A stretch of 64,000 nt of DNA from Coturnix japonica (lineage: Eukaryota; Chordata; Aves; Galliformes; Phasianidae). Made by a program: the position numbers and the translations under genes. Shown here piece by piece: positions 36,640 to 49,000 of the stretch; positions within the stretch are counted from its first letter, which is position 1; each line of letters opens with the position of its first letter. The DNA lies in contig NC_029527.1 of the NCBI RefSeq assembly GCF_001577835.2, positions 1,812,057-1,876,056 of the forward strand, read 5' to 3'. The notes beneath the pieces are model-generated. The model worked only from the letters and a program-made list of their open reading frames with translations. It ran no database searches and had not been told where the DNA came from.

Positions 36640-37180
36640 CCGAGGTGGGCAAATGTTTTAATAAAACTCCATCCAGGGCATTTATCTACATGTAAATATA
36701 TACACGGCGTACGCTCTTTGTTCAGCACAGGACACTGGCTCGAGGCTGGAGGAAACCATTTGTTTCCACGAGTTATAAGATGATATCTACGAGCACCTCT
36801 AACGAGCAGAGATCTGCACGGCAGCGGGGCTGGAGCCGGTCCCGGCACAAGCTGTTTGCAATACAGCAGTAATGATGCAAAGGGGTGCTGCTCAACATGC
36901 TGATCAACAGCAACCCGTTGAAATTAAAGGCTGAGGAGACGCAAGAGCGCTGCCATAAACATTTATTGCAACGCTTCTGTGTATCATCAGCCGCTGATTT
37001 GGAGGCGATGGAAGCGCGCGGCTGAAATGATGGGCTTTGTCGGCGGCTGCGATGGGCTGTCCTTGATGGATGGCGGTGGAAGCGATGCGCAGTGTTGTCT
37101 GCAGCACAAGGCTGAGCTTAAAGCCAGAAAGGAGGGATTTGCTGCCTTTATTACCACTGATCTCTTGTGATTTCGGGGTC
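36640..37180. promoter_or_regulatory. Candidate conserved non-coding block
   Basis: About 540 bp of mixed AT-rich and CpG-bearing sequence with no repeat signature. It includes AAACATTTATTGCAACG and GTAAATATATACACGGCG. It differs from the flanks in texture. No gene is recognisable in any frame. Confidence 0.25.
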
Positions 37181-39594
37181 CGAGCGAGCTGCTGGTGGTA
37201 GAAAAAGCCAGTGTGGAGGTGGTGAGCTGGAATAGCCCAGAGGATATGGATAAAGGTGGGTTCTGAACACTGAGTGTGTCATCTGCTGGAGGGCTGACAC
37301 TGCTTTGTCTTCAAGTATGTTCCATTAGCAGCAATAACTTGCCTATACCAGTAGCACTCACAGAGCACGTCACCCACTGAGGCAGTGAGTGCCCAGCTCT
37401 GGGGCAGCAGCTGCACCCAGCAGGGCAAGGCACAAACACAGCACGTGGAGGGCAGAGCTGCTGCTATTGAATCATCTCCCGGAGCGCTCTGCTGTGCTGC
37501 AGGAAAGTCATTGGATGGATTTCTTTTTCTCTCATCGATCTGAAGGCTGAGGATATGGATTGTATTTTAGCGGCGAATTTCTGATAATATCTCTCTGTTT
37601 CTCTCTGCCAGCAGTGATCCCAAGGAAATAGTTTCATGCTGAAGCCTCTGACTTACGGATCTCACTGCACTTCATATCTGAAAGCAGAGAAACCCATTGC
37701 ACTCCAGCAGAGCCGCAGGTGCTGTAGCTCTGGCTGCATTTAACACCTTCAATGAGTCCCATGCAGAAATGCCCTGTGCGTGCTTGGGCAGAAGCAAGAG
37801 ACAACACAGCCCAGCCTGCAACATCCACAGCAGCATAAAATTCAGCACAACACTGGGCCCACGCTGGTTTCTTCCCCACTCCATCTCCACCAGGCTCTGT
37901 GGTAACACCAGGCACCCCCACTGAATCTCACTTTCCTCGTTCAGATGGGCTGCAGGAGGGACTTTGCTTTTGTTTCCTCCAACACAAAGCTGGAAAAAAA
38001 ACAAACCCAAGGCTACATCAGTGTGGCATGTGGGCGGCTTGAGAAAAATGGGTTTCCTGCTGCTCTGTGTGTCCTAAAGCCTATTAGCTGGCACTCTGCT
38101 TCACCTGCCTCTTGTTTTTGCCTGACAGGTGAAGCTCGTGTTGGCCTGACGAGACATCACTGGCACTTGTTCCGTCCTGCCACTGTTCCCTCTCTTAACA
38201 TTCAGCAGTTTGGCATTAGCCACAGTGGAAAGCTTTGCCTTTGAAGAAAGGCATCGTGTGAGCTGCTGCATCACCTCTCTTTCAATGGGGCCTCACCCAG
38301 AGCTTGCTAAAAGTATGGAGAAAGAAAAATGCTTCCTTCAAGATGAGGTTAGAAACGGGGCTGGTCTGCCTCTTCATGAAGGATGCCTTAAGGAGCAGCC
38401 CATGAGATCCCCAGAGGGTCTGGGCTGGGTCTGCAGAGGGTCTTTTCCATAGGGCTGTGACAGCTTTGCCTTGCTGTATGTTCCAAGAGCAGGGCCACAG
38501 AGCATCCTTTCCCTGGGGAGGTAACCTGAGGCTGGGAGCTCTGGGATCAGCCCCCCAGCCAAGGCAGCTGGACATCCATGTGTTAACCGGGTCTGTATCC
38601 TGTTCATGCAGTAGAGAAGCATGGGCTTCTTGGGCATCTATTCAAATATCTGATGAAGGATGTTGCCAATAACTGATGTGTTTGTGGTGACGTTCTGGAG
38701 CCCTTTTCTTTATGTGTTTCCAGACAGCCCCATTCCTTCACACCCTCTCCTTAACAGAGATCCAGATGCCTGTGTCTGCTTCCTCTTCCCAAGCCCTCCT
38801 TCAAGGATGAAAACCCAGGTAACATGAGTGCTAACTCTCCCAGGGATGCAAAAAAGGGGACTATTTCAGTGTGGCTTCAGTCTCAGGGGGTGCTCAGAAA
38901 CCATTTGCAAGCTCTTGAGCTGCTGCCATGGAATTTGTCACTCTGGCCTTTTGAAAGGGGACCAGCACTTGGAAACTAAATCCTCGGGTAACCTGATTAT
39001 GTCTGTGGACATACTCTGCTTGACTGTGACCCAGGAGGGCTCACCTTAACAGAGGCTTTCAGAAAGAGTTTGCGAAGACTGGGCTGAGGGAAGGGCCGCA
39101 GCATGTTTCTGTTTGCATTGACACATTTGCCCCATTATTCATGGCTGGTGTGCGTTTTGTTTCCACTTGGTTCCCAGCATCCTTTATAGATGGGTTTTCA
39201 TGCCTTCGAGGCAAGCAGCATTGAAATGGTGCCAATGCAACAGTCCTTTGCCAAGAGGCAATTGTGCTCGCCCTGGGCTCCTCTTTTCCTTGGCTGTAAT
39301 CCCAGGAGAAGGTGTCTGTGGTCCTCCCTTGTCTGTGCTGCCTCTTCTCTGCCCTGTTCTCTAATTCCTTCTTGAATCCATTGCTGATATATTTATTTCT
39401 TTATAATTAGATGTGATGGAAGAGGAGGAGTCTCAAAGACAAGTGCTGTGAACACAGGTGTCTGGATCTTTTTCCTCATCTCTTTGCAGCTGAAAGGCAA
39501 ACCTATGGGGTTGGATCCTCCCCTTAATTAGACTCCTGATGAAGCAGCTGGGACAGAATAACTCCAAAAGGTGTATCCAGGGGTGAAGGGAAGC

Positions 39595-39865
39595 CACCAG
39601 CACCTCTTATCGGCCGCAAGGACAAGAGGTGACGGCCTAAAGATGTGCCAAGAGAGGTTCAGGTTGGATATTAGAAAGAATAAGCCCTTGGAACCGGCTG
39701 CCCAGGGAAGTGGTGGAGCTGCTGTCCCTGGGGGTGCTCCAGGAAACAAGAGATGTCACACTGAGTGACGTGGTCTAGGAAGGTCACAGGCAGATGGTTA
39801 GACACGATGACCTTGTGGTCTTTACAACCTTAATGATGCTGTGAGCCCAAGATTCTATGATTTAT
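39595..39865 (+). repeat. CR1 LINE 3' fragment
   Basis: Contains AGAGAGGTTCAGGTTGGATA, then CGGCTGCCCAGGGAAGTGGT and TGGTGGAGC, ending near GATTCTATGATT. These are the classic CR1 blocks, about 270 bp in plus orientation. Confidence 0.85.
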
Positions 39866-40429
39866 CTTCTATGAGGTCTGGAGGAAGGAAAAAAGCCGTG
39901 CTAAGGGTGAGCTGCACTGATCAACCCACCATGGCTCCGGTCACAGGTTTCTGAGATGAAAGCAAAGCACAGCTCATGCAGCACCTGTGTGGCTCCTGCC
40001 CTGCAGCACAGGGCTGGGAGGCTGCAGCAGCTTTGCTGGTGCCTGGCAGGAGAAAAGCAAATCAGTGTTTGATGGAAGGCTTTCCCCAAACACTAACTAA
40101 TGGGAATTCCTCAGTGGTGTCCCTGGGAGCTCCAATATTGGATCTCGGGGCAGCCTTTTGTGTTCTCAGCAGCCTGTGGGTCCTGATGGACTTAACCCTT
40201 CCCAAGGCTCAGCACTGTGCCTGCTGCTGACCCAGGGCTGGTTCTGGGCACTTGGTGCTCCGGTGCAGCCAGTGAGGAGCAAGGGAGGGTTCATTGTGCA
40301 GCTGGAGGCAGGAGTGGGTGAAAATAAGTGGAATAAGGGAACAAAAGGAGCTTTTTGGGGAGGTGGGGTATGTTTGCATGGGGAAGGGCAGGAATTTCTT
40401 TTCTTTGCCCAAAAGTCTAAAGTGCTTTC

Positions 40430-40850
40430 TTCAGTGCCTCCGTCGCTGCATGGGGCCCCGGTCAATAACATTCCACGCTCGCCCTGCGGAAGGAGACGGG
40501 CCAAGCACGGCGCGGCTGAATGAAATTCCTCTCACCTCACCCTGTAAACATCCCAAGAGCCTGGCCCCATTACGGCTGGGTACAAAAGTCCGGGGCTGAG
40601 GCCGAACAAAAGGATGGGGAAGAAAGTGCCGGTTGCTAAGGCAACTCTGTCCAGGCCGCCTGGTTTTATCAGCAAGGGGCCCGGGTTTTCTGCCTGAGTT
40701 GCAGGAATCCGAAGCAATTTATTTCCACGGCAAGACAGAGACTGTGGGGAGATCGAGGGAGGCCAGAGCTCTGCATGGGCCTCGGTTCTGCACAGACACC
40801 TCCAGCACCAGGCCCACCAACATGGCGGCCATCTCATGGGCATCCCCTAC
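40430..40850. promoter_or_regulatory. Regulatory block with a perfect RFX X-box
   Basis: At 40632-40645 the sequence GTTGCTAAGGCAAC has two perfect 5-bp arms around a 4-bp centre, the RFX X-box layout. About 175 bp on, AACATGGCGGCCATCTC (about 40819-40835) holds YY1-like sites in both orientations. The block is moderately CpG-rich. RFX factors drive motile-cilium genes, and the axonemal dynein gene DNAH1 lies downstream on the plus strand. It may be its distal enhancer or an alternative promoter. Confidence 0.5.
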
Positions 40851-41169
40851 AACATGCAGTGCCCCTCTTGTCTGGTTTACCCCCCTTGTCCCCACTTCCA
40901 GAGCCTTGGTGGGTCTGGATTTTGTAGCAGCTTGAGGGTGTGGGTTTAAGAATTTGATTCGGGCACAGCTTATTATTTCACACCCAAAATAAAGGTGGTG
41001 GTTCCCACTTCCATCGTTCTCCCCTCTGCTCAGAGCATCCGACAAGCCTGAATTGCAATGGGAACATCATCTAAGGTCAGAAGAAGAAGGGCTGTGCTGC
41101 CCTTGCATGTCCACCAGCAAAGCTAATACAAAGCATTAATGTGCCCCAAACCCCAAGTGATGGCTGGAA

Positions 41170-41310
41170 GTGGGATGTGGTGGCGTTGTGAAGAAACGTG
41201 TAGATGTGGTACAGAGATATGGCTTAGAGGGCAGTGTTGGTGGTAGGAGGATGGTTGGATTAGTTGATCTTAGAGGTCTTTTCCAACCTGAATGATCCTT
41301 GATTCTAGGT
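41170..41310 (+). repeat. CR1 LINE 3' tail
   Basis: Reads GATATGGCTTAGAGGGCAG, AGGATGGTTGGATTAGTTGA and AGGTCTTTTCCAACCTGAAT, ending CTTGATTCTAGG. A standard CR1 3' end. Confidence 0.8.
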
Positions 41311-41879
41311 ATGACCATGGGGAATTCAACATAGTAGATCTGCTAGGCAGCAGGTGCTTGTGTTATGGCCCCTAACCAAGGCTTCTGGATGTAGGAGCAG
41401 CATAGGGGCAGCATACAGGGTGGAGGAAGATAGTGTGAAGTTGTTAGTATTAACAAAATGACCAGGACAAGGTTGCAGAATATATGCCAAAGATTTTCAG
41501 AGACAGGCCCTGTCACAGAAGGGAAAGAACTGCACTGAAGATTATTAATGTAATTCCCTTGATGTTGTCTTTTGTTTTGATCTGGGGGGATGTGGGAGTG
41601 GGTTTGGGTAGGATGGGTTAGGAGCATGCAAAGCTTTACTACACAACTGCAATGCAGAGTGGCTAAATGGCTGGAGGAAACCCAGCTGAGCCTGACACAG
41701 TAAGCGTTGAACTAAGACACAGCCTGCTCATCTCTGCTAACTAATCCTTTGGTCTAGGAAAACTTCTAAACAAATGCAGCAAGCTGTGCTAATGGAGAAA
41801 TTACTAATTACACTGAAGACAAGGTAAAGAATAGAAGGCAAGTACAGGAGCTGCACCTTGAGAAGGAGGATGTAGCGGA

Positions 41880-42300
41880 CCAGACAGAGTTCACCACTGG
41901 AGTTCCTCTGGAATCGATCCTGGGATCGATCTTGTTTATTCTCTCCATGAATGATGTTGTCATGAGCAGTGGAAGCGCTCAGGTCAGGCCAGCTGATGAC
42001 GCCAAAGAGGAGGCACTCTGAATGCAGAGGATAAAGGGAGAGCTGGCTGTAAGCAGCAGACAACCTTGAGCAGGAGACGCGGAATGGAGCTGAAATCCAA
42101 CAGTGTGAAATGCAAGAGTACAGCCAGGGCTTTTGTGATAGACAGCGAGTGTATCAGCTGGATGCGACTGAGGAGGAGGTGAACTTTGTTGTAGCAGTTG
42201 CAGATGATTATCAATCACCAATTAGCTAAAGGCACAAAAAGGTAAATGAAGCCCTAGGGGGCCTGCAGTACTTCCCATGGAAGCAGAAAATCGTTAATTT
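41880..42300 (+). repeat. Possible older CR1 segment (end of ORF2 and 3' region)
   Basis: The run GGAGTTCCTCTGGAATCGAT, then TTGTTTATTCTCTCC and CAGCTGATGACGCCAAAG, resembles the CR1 reverse-transcriptase end (GTCC...CTGTTTAACATCTT...GCAGATGACACCAAG). It is strongly diverged. The order of blocks is right, but identity is low. Confidence 0.4.
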
Positions 42301-42329
42301 TTCTGGGCTCATAGGCTGAGTTCTCACTA

Positions 42330-45300
42330 GGAATCTATGCAGAAAAATCCTCTTTGGTGGGGAAGAAGCCAGAGATCCTGTTTCACCACCACGCCTGTGA
42401 AACAGAGCCTGCAAGGGTTTTCTTTTCTCTAGTTGTGTCACTATTCAGGGTGTAGGAAAGAGTACATGAGAAGCAGAAAAGCCATATAGAATGATGGAGG
42501 ATGCATGCACAGGAGGGAGAGGCAGGCATTCCTGAACAGCTTGAATAGAGTTTGGGAGGAAGGCACTGAGCAGGAGAGCAGGGATGCTCGGGAGCAGCCT
42601 CTGCTTAAACTAGGAGAACAGTTCAGTAAGTTAGGAAAACTGAAACACCAAAACAAGGACCCCAAAGATCCCATGTCCCCAATGTCTCCAACCCACCTAA
42701 AGGTCACTTCTGTTCTTGCATCCCCCTGGATGCTCTGCAGGGTCACTTTGGCTCCTGTTCTGTCCCCTTCCCTGCCTGGAAACTGATCCCCACTTCAGCT
42801 TTACTGAGGGGAAAAAAGAAAAGGAAAGCCAGCAGACGGGGCTTTTTGTACCGCAAAGTAGATTAGGGGCCTCCCAGGGCCCTGCAGCCTGTGCAAAGCA
42901 TGGGGAGGGCTGGGAGGAGGGAGGGAGGGCAGGCTCCTCTCTCAGCCCTGCCTTTGGTCTGCTCCTTGCAAACTGTTTTCTGTCCAGCTTCCTTCCTTTA
43001 TTTTATTTATTTATTCATTTATTTTCCTTTTTCCCCGCTTGTCACTATGGATCAGCTTCTTGGGGATGAAGATCCTTTCTGTTCTTGCAGTGGATTTAAC
43101 TCCTGAAACACGTGTCATGTTCCCCAACTCCCATCCTGAATCGGGAAAGCATTCACCCAAACAAAAGCCAAATGCCCTTCCTAGGGGCAATGAGGAAAAG
43201 GGAACTCTGCGGTGGTCTCTAGTCTGATGACAAAAGGTTTCTTGGACTACAGACGAGAAAGTCAATGCTGCCTGGGATTATAGAAGCAGCTGTGGGCAGC
43301 AGGGATTAACCATCACCTGTGTGATGAATGGATGTGGCTCTGGTCCTGCAGCCAGGACACACGCCAGATGCTCAGTGCTACCTCTATGCCCAGGCTTGAC
43401 CCCAGAGTTGCTTTCTTGATGTTTGAATGACTGATACCTCCCTCTTGGAGTCTGTGGGAAACGAGCTGGTGCTGGTGGGTGCACCCAGGCTGGGTAGGAT
43501 GGTTTCCACGTGCCTGTCATGGGACATCTGGCTTTCAGAATAACTGGGCACCCTCAGCGTGCCCCTCTTTAAGCACACCCCAAAATCTCTTCCTTTTAAC
43601 CCTCTTGGGTTCAAGTGTTCTCTATAAAGCAACCACAGCAAAGCCCCATCCTATAGCAAGGGAGTTGTGAAGCCAAAATCATTGCTAGTTTTGAAGCATT
43701 CAGCTACTACAGTGAACTCGACTGAAAAGCTCTGTAGGAGACTAATAATTTTACCTTCTTAGCAGAGATTGAATGATGCACAGTAAGCTCTGCCTGAGGC
43801 TCCGTGCTCCAAACAATGCCGTGGAAACCAAGTATTGTGAGAATGTTTGTTCAGTGCATGTCCTGCGAGCGGGATGAAGCGGGGTCCTCTAGAAAATAGC
43901 TCTGTTGTGTAATTAACATTGAAATTAAAGATGTGGGCATTAAACAAAAAAGAGCCAAGTGGCTGAAGCTGGCCAGGGCCACTAAAGAATTAGAAGGGCT
44001 GGGGCCCTGGCATGAGAAGCTTCACAGACTGATTGGAAGCAATAGAAATACCTTAACCCCCCACAAAACCCAAGGAGTAGATGCTGCACGTGCCACTGCT
44101 AATAGTCTTTCCAATTTTTCCTGGTACCTTCTCGCATATCATACGCATCTGGAAAGTGAAAGGAACTGGAGCTGAGAATCAGAGAGCTCAGATCAACCCC
44201 AGAGATGCAGTAAACACACCGGACATGCCCAACATGAAATGGGATCTAACAGGGAAGAGGAGAGGGAAGGTAGAAGGGGATCCATTATTCATGAAGGCAA
44301 TAGCAGTACAACACAGCCTCCTAGACCCACGTGGCGCTGGATAAGGTTACTACATAAACACGAGTTGGTAGTGGCATGCCAAATTAGGTGCACAAAGGAG
44401 AGAGCTGGTGAGTCCCTGCCCTTTCCTTTCTGCTCTTCCCAGCAGACAGCAATATTCTTGGGTGAATGACAGAAAGAAGTTTCTATGGACAGCTCTACTG
44501 TTGGAATTCTAGGGGAAGATTTGAGAAATCAGAAGTGTCCACAGCACAGGAAAAGGGAGAAGCAGCTCCCCAGGTAGGAGTTACACCAGGCAGATGGTAG
44601 CAGCATCCCCAGGCATTTGGGTTGTTCATAACATGGTTGTTGTTGGAGGACATGCAACTTTTTTGCATTGTTTTTAATTACATGCAGCTTTTCTGATGCT
44701 CCTGCTGGTGGTTGGCCACATGGCTGCACAAAGCCACCACCCTGCAGTGTGTGGGCCCTGCATCTGCCTGGGAGCCAGGTCCCATCTGGCTGTAATTACC
44801 AGCTTCACATCAGCAGAAAAACACAGTATTTAAACACAAATGTTCAATGTTTGCATAGCAAACCTCGGGACAGAAAGCTCTTGATAATCAGCCTGCAGGA
44901 GAGGAGGTGGTGCTGTGTAGGTGAGCCTCGAGCTGTATGGCAAAGGTAGTACTCATAGAGACAGAAGGGCAGCACTGAGCCCTAGGAGCCCTTTGTACCT
45001 CACTGCAGCAGCTGCCCACAGCCCTGCAACCACCACTTCTTGCTTGGGAAAAGAGAAATGGAGCCTCTCATCCAAGGCAATCCCATCTATTCTCATTCCA
45101 TCCATGCAAAGTGTTCATCCAGACTCATCAGCTGGTGGAAGAGCTACTGAAAGCAGCACGGGTTTCTTACTCAAAGCAAGCCACCAGGATGAATAATAGC
45201 ATAAGGAGGACCTGGGCAGCTGTCCCCAGACAGGAATGCAAACTTTAATATGTTCCTCAAAGAAACACAAGGAATTTACTGTGCTGGTCCTTAAAACCTA

Positions 45301-45760
45301 AAATTGAAAGGACAACAGGTGTGAGGTATCACAGGGTGAACCTTACCTTCCCCAGAGCAGGTACTGATGGTGCCAGGACCACCTGGCATGGCCCTCCACA
45401 TGGCAGTCCTAGAGGTGCTGGTCCTCGTCCCATCTTCTGCAGCTGCACTCAGTGTTTTCTTTCCTTATGGAGAAGAAAAGCACACACTTCCATTCCTGAT
45501 GCCATGATGTAGCTGGCAGCTCTCTCCTCATGGGCTTTTCATAGCAGGTCTCAACCAGCAGCCACTTGTCATTCCATAGCAGCAGAGCAGATGTAAGGTA
45601 CCAAATGCCTCCTTATTGGAGGGGTTCAAGGCCTTTTTCCTGCTGCTTGTGCACCCAAGGCGAGCAGCCTCGCTGTCGTCATCGCCTTGGAGAAGCATTG
45701 CTCATCTCGGCAAGCTTTAAAGCCACATCCTGACAGACCAAAATAAATCAATCAATAAAT
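42330..45760. other. Non-coding stretch, nothing recognised
   Basis: No gene, RNA hairpin or clear repeat apart from a TTTA-rich patch near 42.99-43.03 kb. Short open frames here have no family resemblance. Confidence 0.5.
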
Positions 45761-45769
45761 AAATCGTCC

Positions 45770-45990
45770 GTCGCATCTACTGGATTCTGCAGTTTATTTC
45801 CTCGGTGCTGATGAAAAATAGTTGGATGCTTCGTAGCTTCGTGAGACTAATTATGATAAACGGCCCCATCGCTGCTAATATCCGGCCATTAATTCCCAGA
45901 TGGAGCTGCAGAAAATGTCAGGAATGGAAATGTCAGCTCTCTAAGAGGACCTGGCAGGTATTGAAGTGGGGACTGGAGCATCAGCAGAGG
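45770..45990. promoter_or_regulatory. Candidate conserved non-coding element
   Basis: Contains GAGACTAATTATGATAAACG, then GCTAATATCCGGCCATTAAT within a block lacking repeats. Homeodomain and GATA-like sites are clustered. Conservation is not tested. Confidence 0.3.
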
Positions 45991-48749
45991 AGGCAGCAGG
46001 GGGAGAGGCAGGGATTAGTCGGATGACGATACGCATTTGGAAGCTGTACTTTTTCTATCTTGATTGCCCAGTTTCTCCCAGTTCTATCTCCCTCAAGCAA
46101 TGACGTGACCATGGCTCCTTTCAGATTCTCAAGCTCTGTTCCCTGCACTAGGCAAAAGAATCGGTGCCTCCTAAGGGTGATGCTTCAACTGAAGCTTCAC
46201 TTCCCTGCTGAGACCCCAGAAATGTGGCTTTGTGTCAGGCTGGCACAAGTCACTTACAGCAACACTGACCTCAGTATCCCCTGGCACGTGGCAATGCTGG
46301 GGGAGCTGGTACCTGGGCCTGATAACCATGGGTCTCCTTGGCCATTGTGGGAGGGTGCTATGGGGCTAATAACTCCATTGCACCATTGCTTTCCACCAGT
46401 AGTTGTTAATGGTTTTGCTGTGTGTTAGAGACAGTTCTTTATGGCAGTGTTCACTCCTAAGTGAGAAAGCACTCCGAGAATAGATGAACCAGCCAGACAA
46501 ATGATCTCAATGCCCAGATATTGACAGCGCTGTGTTACTGATGGCAGGAAGTCAGGCTGGCACTTGGTGCGATAAATCAGCCAACAAACAAATGTCAGGG
46601 AGATATGCTGTGAAGTCGTTCTAAATCCAAAAATATGGGGTCGTCCTCCTGTGTGGAAAGCCACTGCTCTAGCACACTGACATGCCATGATCTCTGGCTC
46701 TGTTGATTTCTCCTAAGGCCTGGTGCAAAGAAATACATCTCTTTTGATAGAGCTCTTCTATTCTGTTCAGCCCGTTGGCTGAAGCCTTGCTCTGTACAGC
46801 TTCTGCAGTGTTATTGTTCAGATGAGGATCTCTTCCAGCTCTTGGCTCTTGCTTTCAAGTGGAAAAAATCCAGGCAGGTTGGGGATTCCTTGATAAAGCG
46901 CCAGTTGGTTGAAAGAAATGCTTTGATAGGAATCCATTAGATTGAGCAACGCTGGCTGTCAGAAGAGGACAGTGTTTTCACTCCAAGCTAGATGATGTGG
47001 GCACTTAGCTGTTGAGAGAAGATAGAGCACTCAGCCTGAACCAGAGCACACAGAGCTGAACCAGGGCTCCCCACACCCTGCCATGAGCACAGAATCACTC
47101 CAGGCAGGGAGCAGGGATGCCTCTGTCTCTCTGCAAATCTCAGCGTTCCTCCTGAAGCTTCAGGGGAAAATCCCAAACCTTATTTAAGAGATCCTAGATC
47201 TTATTTAAGAGAAAACACGCGTCCTCCTGACCTCCCCGAACACACAAATTGAGCTGGCTGAGGACCTCAATCCCTGCATGTTGTCTGGGAAAGCCTGAGT
47301 TGTAAGACTGCGAGCATCTTTCAGAAATGGCTTGCAGTTCTTTTGGGATGGTTTGCACTGGGGGCGGGTGATATATTTCCTAGAAGAGAGCAGTTCTATC
47401 TATAGCCTCCCGAGTGTTGTGTTTTGAACGCCTGAAGGGTGTTTGTATGTGAAACTCTGAAATTTCTGAAGAGTGCCAGGAAATGTCACCTCTCAGGCTA
47501 CATCCTCCCCAGTACAGACTGGGCATGTTGGCTTCCTCAAGAGGCAGAACCCACTACTCTTACCTGGGGTGACTTGTGTCCCAGCCATTAACAGCCTCCT
47601 TTCCTCAGCAAGCACTCCTGTAGCCCTACAAAGCAGATGGTAGCGTTGTGTTAGAGATGCTTCTGGCCAGTTCAGCCAATAAAAGCCTACAACAGGCTTT
47701 GCTGCCCATCACTGCTGAGAGCTCATCTTGCTTAACTCCTCCATTACCACCACTCCCTTCCTGCACAGGTGTGCTCCTGGCAGCCCTCACTTCCATCTCC
47801 CTGGCCAGCCCAGTGTTTTCCATGCATCTTTCTTGGAAATTCCTTTGGGAAGCCATCTAGCTGGACTGCTGGTGGGATACGAGTGTGAGACCAACATGAA
47901 GATTGCTCTACCAGGGTCAACGTCTCATTCATTTCTTGAGATTGCAGGGAAAAGCAGAGTCTGAAAGCAAAGAATTTGCAGCTGGCTGGAATGAACTGCT
48001 CCACCAGTTCTACCCTGTGTGGACACAAGATAATTGACTGCTCGGTGTGGAAAGATCTGCAACGAGTAGCAGGGGTGTAAAGGTGGATCTGCCTTGATGG
48101 TGCCTTCCCAGAATCAAACTGCACCTCCAGCAAGATGCAGCCAGGCCTCCTCCTGTCTCTCCCTGCTTTGTCACTTCCTCGTGGCTTGTTTTTCTGTCAA
48201 ATGTAGCCCGCATTGTCAACATGTGGTGTTTTACTCTAAATCAATGCTCCCTTGTGTGTGGGAACGCACGTAGGTGTGGAGACAGAGAAATCTAGGGCCT
48301 TATTTTCCAGTGGCCTCGTGTTTGGAGGATCATTTACACCTTCAGCAAAACGCGCGTGGGGTAGGTATGGAAACACAGCTAAATCTGATGCCTGCCACCC
48401 ACGCTGGAGAGGTGCAAGTGATGAAACACCCAGTGCATCATCTCTGAGGTCCACGCAAGTTGGGCGTTATGGTATTTTGTTGTTCTTCCCATAACTAGAG
48501 GAAGGCTGCTCCCTGTAATAGTGAACTTGTGTGCAATATGGTTGGATAGGGAAAGCAGTGTTTTCCTTCTCTCCAAGCAGTCTCACAACAGTCCTTGGTA
48601 AGTCACTGACCAGGCTGGTCCTGCAGGAGCTCAGGAGCCTGCTTTGGGAGAACTAATTTCTTGGGCACTCAGCATCAGCTGTAAGTACTGGAAGGTCTGT
48701 GGCTGTAAGGGAGACTGTTGATCACAGCCTGAAGCTCTGATTAACCATG

Positions 48750-49000
48750 TGAGGCAAGCGATGAGTCAGCTGTGGGCACACAGGTGAAGGTAATTCAGCT
48801 GTGCTCCCAGAAGGGGTGGAGTTCCACTCCATCTCTCCTAGATCCTATTTAAGCGCTGGTCACCACTAAGGTACCATCCTTTGTGGAGCTCTTGTGGTGA
48901 GCACCCATCTTGACTGAAGGCCTCAGAGTTGGTGAGTCTTTTTCCTTAGATACCCTCTGGCTATCTATTTACAGCTATACTTGTATTATTCCAACTATGT
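48750..49000 (+). repeat. Possible solo LTR or LTR-like interspersed repeat (copy 1)
   Basis: A compact block with LTR-like layout: a GC-mixed upstream part (GTGAGGCAAGCGATGAGTCA), a TATA-like CCTATTTAAGCGC near 48.85 kb, then about 90 bp and a donor-like GTTGGTGAGT. No internal viral genes adjoin it. Family assignment is uncertain; it could be an old avian ERV LTR fossil. The two assembled copies differ mainly here, as expected if reads from other genomic copies were mixed in. Confidence 0.35.
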
